Assembly (NCBI GenBank): GCA_034439915.1
Contig: JAWXBI010000015.1
Span: 1 to 13,921 of the forward strand
Length of the DNA stretch: 13,921 nt
Direction of reading: 5' to 3'
Origin: JADJLQ01 sp034439915
Lineage (GTDB): Bacteria > Bacteroidota > Bacteroidia > Chitinophagales > Saprospiraceae
The notes under the pieces are model-generated. The model saw only the letters and a program-made list of their open reading frames with translations. It did no database searches and had not been told where the DNA came from. This document shows positions 7,589-13,921 of the stretch, in pieces. Position numbers and translations under genes: made by a program. Every line of letters starts with the position of its first letter. The first letter of the stretch is position 1.

Positions 7589-8956
7589 ATGAAAACTAGA
7601 ATTGTATTTTGGGGAACGTTGACTGAAAACGAAAAAGTACTGGTTGCATTGCAACTTGATCCGGAGCAAAATAAAGTCCACGAATGGCTTTTTCCTCAAT
7701 CCAGTGTCACCGAAGAATTTGCCAACACTATGATGAGGGATTGGCGTAATGACAAAGAAGTTGTTTTTCCTGAAGATACCAGGCATTCCGAAAAAGCACT
7801 GACCGCCTCCGAATCTATTTTGTCAGAAGGCCTGAAACCGGATAAAGACGATATAATCTCCCGGGCACAGACGGAATGGCATTTTATCGTTCTTTCTCAT
7901 AAATTGAAACAGGGGTTTGAAAATGAATTTCAGGACCTGAAAGAAAAAACAGCAAAACTTTTAAAATACGATAATGACCTTTGGGAAGAGCTAAAAATCT
8001 TTTGGGACAAAGTTCAAAATCAGGTCAGGGAAAGAAATTTATTTAAAGAACATGCTCAAATCCTGAGAGACGGGACTAACGCTCTTTTTGAAAACCTAAA
8101 AAAACTAAGAAAAGCGGTTGATGAAGAGTTTGACCGTTCGTCCAGGGACCAGGTAAGCCAATTTCAAAAAAAGCTGGATGAAATCAATACCAAACTTGCC
8201 AATAACCTGAGCCTTCAGCCCATTTTTGATGAACTCAAACAATTACAGCATAAATTACAAGGTGTCGAAATGAACCGGAATGATCGCAGTATGGTCTGGG
8301 ATCAAATCGATAAATTGTTTAAACACATTAAAGACAAACGATTCGGTCATAAAGAAGGTGTTCGGGAAAATAATGGTACCGACCGGCTTTCCAGGCGATT
8401 TGACGGTCTGGTCGAGGCGCTGAACAAAATGGAGTCCTCAATTAAACGCGATTACAATGACCTGGAATTTGAAAAACGAAAAGTAGCCAATTCTGAAGGG
8501 CAACTGGAAGCACAGATCAGACAGGCTAAAATAAAAATGATTGAAGAGCGGATCCGGTCAAAGGAGGAAAAACTCCAGGACATGAATTCCACCAGGACGG
8601 AGTTGGAAAAAAGACAAGAGCAGGAAAAACAGCGTGAAATCCGACGCCAGGAGAAATTTAAACTGGAACAAGCCAAACATGCCGCCGAGGACAGGATAAA
8701 AGATGAAATCAAAAAAGCGGCAGAAGCCCGTAAAGATGATGGGCGGATTGAAAAGGCGGCAGAAGCTATATCCGGTATCAAACCCGGAGCTCACCGGGAT
8801 AATGTCCTCGATACCATTGGCACTACCCTCGGAGAGACCCTTGAAGATGTAGTAGATACCGTCATGGCTATATCCGAAGTTGTCGGTGAAAAAATACACG
8901 ATTTTGCAGAAAACCTGCAAAATGAAAAACCAGCGAAAGAAGACAAACCAGCTTAA
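7589..8956 (+). CDS. long coiled-coil protein of unknown function
   Basis: This is a 455-residue hydrophilic protein with no signal peptide or membrane segment. Residues 1-35 look like a small beta-rich N-terminal module (TRIVFWGTLTENEKVLVALQ). From about residue 90 to 405 it is almost entirely helical. The central region carries repeated patterns such as LWEELKIFWDKVQNQVRERN and MVWDQIDKLFKHIKDKRFG that vaguely recall DUF349-type helical repeats. A highly charged Arg/Glu/Lys coiled coil follows (about 300-395). The C-terminal 60 residues contain a less charged helix (LDTIGTTLGETLEDVVDTVM) and a Lys/Glu-rich tail. It begins 57 nt after asd and may be read from the same transcript. It ends with TAA 16 nt from the convergent ATP-grasp/SET gene. 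I cannot assign a role; a structural or scaffold function is guesswork. Confidence 0.8.
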   Translation: MKTRIVFWGTLTENEKVLVALQLDPEQNKVHEWLFPQSSVTEEFANTMMRDWRNDKEVVFPEDTRHSEKALTASESILSEGLKPDKDDIISRAQTEWHFIVLSHKLKQGFENEFQDLKEKTAKLLKYDNDLWEELKIFWDKVQNQVRERNLFKEHAQILRDGTNALFENLKKLRKAVDEEFDRSSRDQVSQFQKKLDEINTKLANNLSLQPIFDELKQLQHKLQGVEMNRNDRSMVWDQIDKLFKHIKDKRFGHKEGVRENNGTDRLSRRFDGLVEALNKMESSIKRDYNDLEFEKRKVANSEGQLEAQIRQAKIKMIEERIRSKEEKLQDMNSTRTELEKRQEQEKQREIRRQEKFKLEQAKHAAEDRIKDEIKKAAEARKDDGRIEKAAEAISGIKPGAHRDNVLDTIGTTLGETLEDVVDTVMAISEVVGEKIHDFAENLQNEKPAKEDKPA

Positions 8957-8972
8957 TACGGAAGGTCAGGAC

Positions 8973-10406
8973 CTATAAGTTGGCGATGGCAGCCTCCCGC
9001 TTTTCCATAGAATTACCGTGCGTCCCCCTGATGGTACCTCTGCAATGAGCTGATTGACACTGGCATTCAAAGGGCTCCATAGTTTCATCTAAAAATGTCG
9101 CGTAATCAAGAGTCAGTTCCTGGCCGGATTCGATGTTTTTTAAGGCGATCACATTGAGTCCATCATATCCGGTATTGGGGTCGCAACTGTGGTTTTGAGG
9201 TGCCCAGACCGAAGGATTATCGTCCCATAATATATACAGGTTTTTGCTAAGCGGGACAGCGTATCGTGCAAACAAGTCCTTTTCAACAGGCGTCCAGTGC
9301 TGGTCTACAAATCGTTTGGTGACGATTCGATGGCTACGGGATTCATTATTAAATATGACTTCGTTTTGCTCAATCGGACGGTCTGCATAGATTCCAAATC
9401 CATTGATGGAATCCCCCCTCATCAGGTATTTTTTTTGTTGTGTTTTATAACGGTATATTCCTTCCTGAATAATGTGATTCAAAAAACCCTGCTGCCCAAC
9501 TCCGTCAAATTTTAAGATATAATCGGCAGAACCTTCATACCCATCGGAATAGAATACGGAACAGGTAAAATTGATTTCCAGAAAAAAAATATCCCCATTG
9601 CCGTCTACCCTGAAATCGAGCCGGGCATAACCTACTCCGCCAAATCCACGGAAAATACGTTGAGCGGATTGACGCAGTCGGATTTCCAGATCAGGGTCAT
9701 TGCATGGAATATTGGCATCCGTATGCAGTTCAGATGTTTTGAGTGCATACGTTTTAAATGAAAATCCTTTAGGAAAAATATACTCTACAGGTTTAAACGT
9801 CCGGCATTGTTTTTCATTGGTAGGGTCTGCAGCCACCAGGACGGTAAACTCCCTGCCGGCAATATATTCTTCGATCAATAAAGCGGGATATTCATCTAAC
9901 AAACTACAGACCTTATCATTCAGTTGATTATAATCACCGACCATCGAATAATCGTCTACTCCAAGGCTGTCACCAGCTTTTGCCGGTTTTACAAACAAGG
10001 GATATTTCAGTTTGCGTACAGCAAGCGCTAATTCTGTAGACTGATTTACCAGGGCATATCGGGGAGTCTGGATATCTTCAGTAAATGCTACATATTTCAT
10101 CAGTTCCTTACTGGGGTCATACAACCGGCTGGTAGGTCCGGTAAATGGAAAATTGAGTGTTTCCAGGGCATAAATCACATCGATAGAAGGAATGTCCCAG
10201 TCCAGGTAACCTTCACAGAGGTTGACGAAAATATCGTAACCCGAATAGCGCAATTCAATTAATTGTTTATAGGTAGTCAGCTTATTCAGAAAAACATGAT
10301 CAACCTGATGACCCGTCAACAATCGCTGAAGGTCTCTGGGCGGATCATAATTTTTATAATCTACAGAAGAAGTAGCGTAGTCGGGTTGCAGGATACAAAC
10401 TTTCAT
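8973..10406 (-). CDS. ATP-grasp ligase fused to a SET-domain methyltransferase
   Basis: This is a 477-residue fusion. Residues 1-320 form a D-Ala-D-Ala-ligase-like ATP-grasp enzyme: an N-terminal Rossmann-like part with NLCEG (62-66), the ATP-binding KPAKAGDSLGV (140-150), EEYIAGREF (179-187), and metal ligands Asp264 (RLDFRV) and Glu277/Asn279 (LEINFTC). Residues about 330-465 form a complete SET domain: GFGIYA (336-341), NHSCDPN (405-411), GQELTLDY (428-435) with the catalytic-type tyrosine, and a post-SET zinc cluster CQC...C (448, 450, 455). ATP-grasp enzymes join a carboxylate to an amine through an acyl phosphate; SET domains transfer methyl from SAM to lysine-type amines. This is the last gene of the three-gene operon, 39 nt after the separate ATP-grasp gene. 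No membrane or secretion signal is present, so it should act in the cytoplasm. The substrate is unknown. Confidence 0.88.
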   Translation of the reverse strand: MKVCILQPDYATSSVDYKNYDPPRDLQRLLTGHQVDHVFLNKLTTYKQLIELRYSGYDIFVNLCEGYLDWDIPSIDVIYALETLNFPFTGPTSRLYDPSKELMKYVAFTEDIQTPRYALVNQSTELALAVRKLKYPLFVKPAKAGDSLGVDDYSMVGDYNQLNDKVCSLLDEYPALLIEEYIAGREFTVLVAADPTNEKQCRTFKPVEYIFPKGFSFKTYALKTSELHTDANIPCNDPDLEIRLRQSAQRIFRGFGGVGYARLDFRVDGNGDIFFLEINFTCSVFYSDGYEGSADYILKFDGVGQQGFLNHIIQEGIYRYKTQQKKYLMRGDSINGFGIYADRPIEQNEVIFNNESRSHRIVTKRFVDQHWTPVEKDLFARYAVPLSKNLYILWDDNPSVWAPQNHSCDPNTGYDGLNVIALKNIESGQELTLDYATFLDETMEPFECQCQSAHCRGTIRGTHGNSMEKREAAIANL

Positions 10407-10445
10407 CCCAACCGGATCAAATTAATTGAGGTGAATTGGGGAGGA

Positions 10446-11594
10446 TCAGGCCTCCAGTAATTCTGCATGTACGGCGATCTGTTGTTGATACCTTACCAGA
10501 GCATCCATCAGGATATCCTGGATTAAATGGTCATAAGACTTTTGTGAATATTTAAGGATGGCACCAATGGAAGTAAAATTTTCATCTTCACTCAATCCGC
10601 ATTGGGCATTGACTTCCAGTACATAACATTTACCGGTAATTTGGTCGCGGCGAATATCAATGCGCCCATAACCTTTTCCCTTAACAGCCAGGTAAGCAGC
10701 CTTACTGATTTGTTCCAGTTCTTCCAATACCTCTTCAGCAGGAAATTTGTAATCATAAAAATTACCCTGAAGGGGCATGCTGGTTTCGGTTTCATAAATT
10801 TCCCATAATCGTTCATAGGAAAGAAATTTTTCATGGTCCGGTAAGGATGAATGAAACACTCTTTCCACGGGAGCATAATAAATCAGATCTTCCGGTTGAT
10901 CAGACGAACCTACAATCAGGGTAGTGTATTCCTGACCGCTGATGTATTGTTCAGCGATCACTCCCCCTGTTCCGAATTCCCATCCACGGTAACCATTAAA
11001 CAGTTTTTTGACTTCATGTTTCATTTCAGCAGGTGAATGGACCACATTTTTTATACCGACACCCAAAGATCCGCCGGAGACGGCAGGTTTTACAATTAAG
11101 GGGTTGCCCAACCGTTTGAAAATACCTGCAGGGCTGGGATTCGATTCTTTGATTTCTTTCCAGGGTGCATTGGTTACCCCGGATTGATCAAAGGCTTTTT
11201 TCATGGGTATTTTAGAAGTGGTGATATCATAAAAATGACTATCCGCACCGGTAAATACGAGCCCACTCACTTCCAGGAGTTTGACTACGGAAATTCCCGG
11301 GGTTCCATTGACTTCATCACCATCACATAGATTAAGTACTATAGGGAAAAAGGTTCCGTGATGCAACTCCTGTTGAATATCCCGTAGGATTTCCTGATAG
11401 TCGTTTAAGGTCACGGGTTGCCATTGCCAGATTGTTTTGATTTTTTCAAATACCCGGTTATATTCTTCTATACTTTGGCTAAAATCATAATAATAATTGA
11501 GTTGCTCGTCATTGGTTTTTACCGAAGGCGCCAATACCCATACTTTTAACTTACGGTTACCGGTAAGTTTTTTAAATCTGCGTGCAAGTTTCAT
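10446..11594 (-). CDS. D-Ala-D-Ala-ligase-like ATP-grasp enzyme
   Basis: This 382-residue stand-alone ATP-grasp ligase is paralogous to the first half of the downstream fusion. Motifs are NLCDG (88-92), VVKLLEVSGLVFTGADS, the ATP-binding KPAVSGGSLGV (169-179), EQYISGQEY (215-223), RIDIRRD with metal ligand Asp313, and LEVNAQCG with Glu327 and Asn329. The region after Asn329, which in true Ddl reads close to NxxPGxT, reads NAQCGLSEDENF here, so a substrate other than D-alanine is likely. A basic N-terminal extension (MKLARRFKKLTGNRKLK) precedes the first strand. It lies 27 nt after the SET gene and 39 nt before the fusion gene and stops with TGA. The predicted role is ATP-dependent amide-bond formation in a pathway with the two SET domains. 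Confidence 0.88.
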   Translation of the reverse strand: MKLARRFKKLTGNRKLKVWVLAPSVKTNDEQLNYYYDFSQSIEEYNRVFEKIKTIWQWQPVTLNDYQEILRDIQQELHHGTFFPIVLNLCDGDEVNGTPGISVVKLLEVSGLVFTGADSHFYDITTSKIPMKKAFDQSGVTNAPWKEIKESNPSPAGIFKRLGNPLIVKPAVSGGSLGVGIKNVVHSPAEMKHEVKKLFNGYRGWEFGTGGVIAEQYISGQEYTTLIVGSSDQPEDLIYYAPVERVFHSSLPDHEKFLSYERLWEIYETETSMPLQGNFYDYKFPAEEVLEELEQISKAAYLAVKGKGYGRIDIRRDQITGKCYVLEVNAQCGLSEDENFTSIGAILKYSQKSYDHLIQDILMDALVRYQQQIAVHAELLEA

Positions 11595-11621
11595 TGATAC
11601 ACATTAAAATGGAGTCCAGGG

Positions 11622-12125
11622 TTAAACCAAAGAAGGTACTTCTTTGAGCTGGCTTTGAATAAAAGCAGACAGATGATACCGCTGAATCAAGTCAGGGTCT
11701 ATGGCGTGAGCACCCTGAATATATCCCAGGCATTTAGGGCTGCCGCAGGAACAATCAAAGGGTTGGATCATTTGCCATTCGGTGGAAGGGTAAAAATAAG
11801 TCAGTTGTTCTCCTTTTTTAATGTCCCGTACACAACGAAGTGCAAAAGTATCTACATCGAAAAATACATTTGGATCACAACCGTGATTGATGGTAGCAAG
11901 AAATTCCGGATTCAATTCGATGTGCCGGCCTTTCCCTACTTGTACGGTGAGGTAAGTGGGCTTGGATTGAATCTGTTTGGGGCTGAAAGGGTAGAGAATA
12001 TCTCCAGCGTGTAGGGGTTGGGTGGCTACAAAAGAGCGTTGTTGGGTGGCGTGGTCATAATAAATATCACCCAGACCATGGCGGCTGAGCAATTCGATTT
12101 GAGATTTGCCGGTTTTGAGTTTCAT
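11622..12125 (-). CDS. stand-alone SET-domain protein methyltransferase
   Basis: This 167-residue protein consists of one SET domain with post-SET cysteines. It shows a divergent N-terminal motif (RSFVATQPLHAGDILYPF), VQVGKGRHIELNP, the SAM-binding knot motif NHGCDPN (80-86), GEQLTYFYPSTEW (105-117) carrying the conserved catalytic-type tyrosine, and the zinc-binding CSC...C (125, 127, 132) followed by LGYIQGAH. The usual GxG of the first motif is not obvious. The start at ATG 12123-12125 (MKLKTGKSQI) has an A/T-rich leader and is preferred; a longer form from ATG 12164 adds 13 residues. As first gene of the operon it is followed after 27 nt by the ATP-grasp gene. SET enzymes usually methylate lysine side chains; whether the target is a protein, a peptide or a small molecule is not known. 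Confidence 0.85.
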   Translation of the reverse strand: MKLKTGKSQIELLSRHGLGDIYYDHATQQRSFVATQPLHAGDILYPFSPKQIQSKPTYLTVQVGKGRHIELNPEFLATINHGCDPNVFFDVDTFALRCVRDIKKGEQLTYFYPSTEWQMIQPFDCSCGSPKCLGYIQGAHAIDPDLIQRYHLSAFIQSQLKEVPSLV

Positions 12126-12788
12126 ATATAAAAATTGATGTTTCCAAGATTGAATTACATACAACCCAAAGCAGGACCGATACAGATGAGGAGATCAGTA
12201 AAAAGGAATGAATTTTGAAAAACGAAGGATCAGATGTAAGATCAGTTTTCAAGAAGGTTCTGGGTTGTTGATGTATTGCCTTTATGATTTGAAGCATTAA
12301 AACTAAATCAATAATTAAAATAAACCAAACATAGTTCAAAAAAATTTCATTTTTTTTTAGTATAGTTTGTGTTTGCTAAAGAGCAATGAACTGTATTGAA
12401 AGATTATACGGGATTCAATGCGTCCGGAAGTTTACCCCAACACGAATGAATGAAATAAATCTAAACGATATATAGTGGTTCCAGGGCCTGTAAACATTGG
12501 GTTGCAGTTGATTTCAACAAACCATCTTGTTTATAAAACAGTTGATCAATGGCATGAAAGTTGGATTGATTTTATTTTTACTGGAGTAGGCTTCGTTAGT
12601 TGATCTTTCTAAAAATATTTTTCATTTAGATTATCTGAGCACCCCCAAATGATATACAAACCCAATACCTACTAATACAAAACAATAAAAACATCAACCC
12701 CTGGTCGCGAAAAAATACCGGAAAAATTGATTGAGTGTCCTGTTTAGGCCCGGATTAAAAAACAATTGAAGACCTTCTATATCATGAA
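12126..12788. other. 663-nt divergent intergenic region
   Basis: This region separates the minus-strand SET/ATP-grasp operon from the plus-strand sigma-factor operon. It is AT-rich and contains the TATGTTTG element at 12326-12333 and T/A runs near 12340-12359. Only tiny open frames occur, the longest plus-strand one being 29 codons at 12386-12475. I find no tRNA, no strong hairpin terminator and no convincing precursor-peptide gene. Because both operons must start from here, it should carry two promoters, but only one candidate can be pointed to. Confidence 0.5.
12326..12333 (-). promoter_or_regulatory. possible promoter -7 element for the SET/ATP-grasp operon
   Basis: On the minus strand TATGTTTG (12333-12326) exactly matches TAnnTTTG. 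It would give a leader of about 195 nt before the SET start codon at 12125. No -33 element is evident in the A/T runs upstream, so the call is weak. A match to this short degenerate motif in an AT-rich region can occur by chance. Confidence 0.3.
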
Positions 12789-13412
12789 ATGAAGGATTTT
12801 TATCATTTTTACAAGGTGAATCAGGAAGATCGAATAAGATATGACCGGGTGTTTGAGAAAGAACTCTTACCCCATATTGATGCATTGAGCACTTTTGCTT
12901 TCCATCTTACCCTTAATGAAGACGATGCCGACGACCTGGTCCAGGAGACCTATTTAAAAGCATACCGGTTCATTGACAAATACCTGGAGGGAACTAATGC
13001 AAAGGCCTGGTTGTTTAAGATATTGAAAAACGCCTATATCAATGAGTACAGGAGAAAAAGTAAGGCTCCGGCACATGTTGATTACGAAGATATTGTAGGC
13101 TATCAGGATAGCGAAGACAGTGCGATTGGAGAGTTTACAGATCTGAGGGAGGAGCTTTTTAACCATATGATGGGCGATGAAGTGACCAATGCGATCAATT
13201 CATTGCCGGTCGATTTTCGAACCGTTATTTTATTATGTGATGTCGAAGGGTTTACATATGAAGAAATTGCTAAAATCCTGGATGTTCCCATAGGTACGGT
13301 AAGGTCGAGATTGTTCAGGGCCAGAAACGTTTTAAAAGATAAATTAAAATCTTATGCGGAGACGATGGGATTTTCTGATAAAAGAAAACCCAGACCTCGC
13401 AAAATGGAATAA
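12789..13412 (+). CDS. ECF-type RNA polymerase sigma factor (SigH/SigR-like)
   Basis: The product is 207 residues with the two-domain layout of extracytoplasmic-function sigma factors. Sigma region 2 is seen at about residues 25-92, with DADDLVQETYLKAYR (region 2.2), KAWLFKILKNAYINEYRRK (regions 2.3-2.4) and the -10 contacting helix. Sigma region 4 is at about 130-185, with INSLPVDFRTVILLCDVEGF and the helix-turn-helix YEEIAKILDVPIGTVRSRLF. A basic tail (DKRKPRPRKM) follows. The pattern fits the SigH/SigR branch that is usually paired with RsrA-type anti-sigma factors. The start ATG 12789 overlaps out of phase with a nearby ATGAAATGA. A small RsrA-like gene follows after 33 nt, so the two form a regulatory operon. 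Confidence 0.9.
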   Translation: MKDFYHFYKVNQEDRIRYDRVFEKELLPHIDALSTFAFHLTLNEDDADDLVQETYLKAYRFIDKYLEGTNAKAWLFKILKNAYINEYRRKSKAPAHVDYEDIVGYQDSEDSAIGEFTDLREELFNHMMGDEVTNAINSLPVDFRTVILLCDVEGFTYEEIAKILDVPIGTVRSRLFRARNVLKDKLKSYAETMGFSDKRKPRPRKME

Positions 13413-13445
13413 TATAATAATGGTTAATTCTAACGAATTTGTCGT

Positions 13446-13688
13446 ATGAGAAATCCAGATCCGATTCACGAGTACCACCGTATGGTCAATATGTTTTTAG
13501 ACCAGCAATTAAATGACGAGGAAAATCGCCAGGTGTTACACCAGGCTCAGGAAAACCCTGAATTTCAACGGGTGCTTCGGACAGAACAAAACTTCAGAGA
13601 GTTGATTAAAAAGAATGTAGTTCACCGGCCCCAGGTGACTTCCCGGTTGATTGACAATATCCGAAGCAGGATCCTGAAACAGGAATAA
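13446..13688 (+). CDS. RsrA-like anti-sigma factor lacking zinc cysteines
   Basis: This 80-residue protein sits immediately downstream of the ECF sigma factor. Its layout matches RsrA-type zinc-dependent anti-sigma factors: an N-terminal helix ending FLDQQLNDEENRQVLHQ, the position of the zinc motif, then a helix (EQNFRELIKKNVVHRP) and a final helix RLIDNIRSRIL. In the redox-sensing members the middle reads HxxxCPEC; here residues 32-40 read HQAQENPEF, with Asn and Phe where cysteines would be, and the whole protein contains no cysteine. It therefore probably binds the sigma factor without zinc or thiol control. ATG 13446 is the start and TAA the stop. Identity as anti-sigma factor rests on position and helix pattern; no search was run. 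Confidence 0.65.
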   Translation: MRNPDPIHEYHRMVNMFLDQQLNDEENRQVLHQAQENPEFQRVLRTEQNFRELIKKNVVHRPQVTSRLIDNIRSRILKQE

Positions 13689-13733
13689 AGGATAAATTTG
13701 ACTCTATCCATTTGCTGAGAGCAGCCTTCCCCT

Positions 13734-13750
13734 CCAATTATTTTAATTGG
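13734..13750. terminator. A/T-rich inverted repeat between convergent genes
   Basis: CCAATTA and TAATTGG form a perfect 7-bp inverted repeat around a TTT loop. It lies 46 nt after the anti-sigma stop and overlaps the stop codon of the convergent DM13-like gene. The stem is weak and lacks a long T tract, so a bidirectional terminator role is only possible. Confidence 0.3.
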
Positions 13751-13921
13751 GCACTCCCAAATAACACGGTAAACTGTTTGCACCAGATCAATACGTAGGA
13801 ATGTTTATTGGTATCGGCGGAAGCAGGTACATCTATCTTAAAGTTTCCAGTCGGTACCGTTTTGGATAATCTCGGTATAATCTTGCGCGGTTTTATCCCT
13901 AGCAATCCATATCCTGACGTC
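13738..13921 (-). pseudogene. 3' end of a DM13-domain protein, frameshifted (partial)
   Basis: Two minus-strand frames together give the tail of a DM13-type domain. From the window edge frame one reads DVRIWIARDKTAQDYTEI. From about position 13866 a second frame reads SKTVPTGNFKIDVP and then KHSYVLIWCKQFTVLFGSAQ before TAA at 13738-13740. The conserved GNF...IP and VxIWCKxFxVLFGxA pattern with a single cysteine is typical of DM13, a domain proposed to act in redox or electron transfer at the cell surface. Removing one base near 13867 joins the frames seamlessly. Without it, frame one ends in a stop shortly after. The gene continues beyond the window; any signal peptide is not visible. Confidence 0.6.

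Noticed and set aside
8957..8972. Rho-independent terminator between the convergent coiled-coil and ATP-grasp/SET genes
   Set aside because: AGGTC/GACCT nearby forms only a 5-bp stem with a 2-base gap and no T tract; too tight to be a believable hairpin.
12067..12339. 90-codon minus-strand frame with two hydrophobic stretches
   Set aside because: It overlaps the SET gene start by 59 nt in another phase, its hydrophobicity follows from AT-rich sequence, and its tail is clearly a shadow of the SET coding region.
12386..12475. 29-codon plus-strand frame (MNCIERLYGIQ...) as a precursor peptide for the ATP-grasp/SET enzymes
   Set aside because: An ATP-grasp pathway invites a search for a ribosomal precursor, but this frame has no clear promoter, no repeated core motif, runs divergently from the operon and is short enough to occur by chance.

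Overview
The window looks like chromosomal DNA of a member of the Bacteroidota, plausibly a Saprospirales-type marine or activated-sludge bacterium. The reasons are a secreted protein with lamin-tail domains and a gliding-motility/type IX secretion style C-terminus, several exact TAnnTTTG (-7) promoter elements, start codons without clear Shine-Dalgarno sequences, a SigH-like ECF sigma factor with an RsrA-like partner, and a DM13-type protein tail. The species assignment is inference. All identifications are by eye, without database searches.

Left part (1-2770): an AT-rich, accessory-looking stretch. It holds the 3' end of a Cys-rich protein, an unrecognised 188-residue protein, a two-TM pentapeptide-repeat gene interrupted by one in-frame TGA, a hicB-hicA toxin-antitoxin pair on the minus strand with a palindromic promoter region, and a decayed coding remnant. 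Middle part (2774-8956): ordinary chromosomal genes. On the minus strand are an ElaA-type acetyltransferase, a membrane-anchored EEP-fold protein with altered terminal catalytic motifs, and a large lamin-tail surface protein whose start appears frameshifted. Divergent from these, on the plus strand, are asd (aspartate-semialdehyde dehydrogenase) and an unknown coiled-coil protein.

The most interesting region is 8973-12125 (minus strand). It is a compact three-gene operon read as SET-domain methyltransferase, then a D-Ala-D-Ala-ligase-like ATP-grasp enzyme, then a second ATP-grasp enzyme fused to its own SET domain. Gaps are only 27 and 39 nt. The same two activities therefore occur once as separate proteins and once as a fusion. 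This suggests a pathway coupling ATP-dependent amide-bond formation with SAM-dependent methylation, probably of a small peptide or a protein tail. No substrate, transporter or precursor peptide is visible.

Right part (12126-13921): a 663-nt intergenic region, then an ECF sigma factor and an 80-residue RsrA-like anti-sigma factor that has lost its zinc-binding cysteines. Convergent to them is the frameshifted 3' end of a DM13-domain gene. Three genes in the window carry a single-base lesion (one nonsense, two +1 shifts). These may be real decay or sequence error, and this should be kept in mind when reading the annotation.
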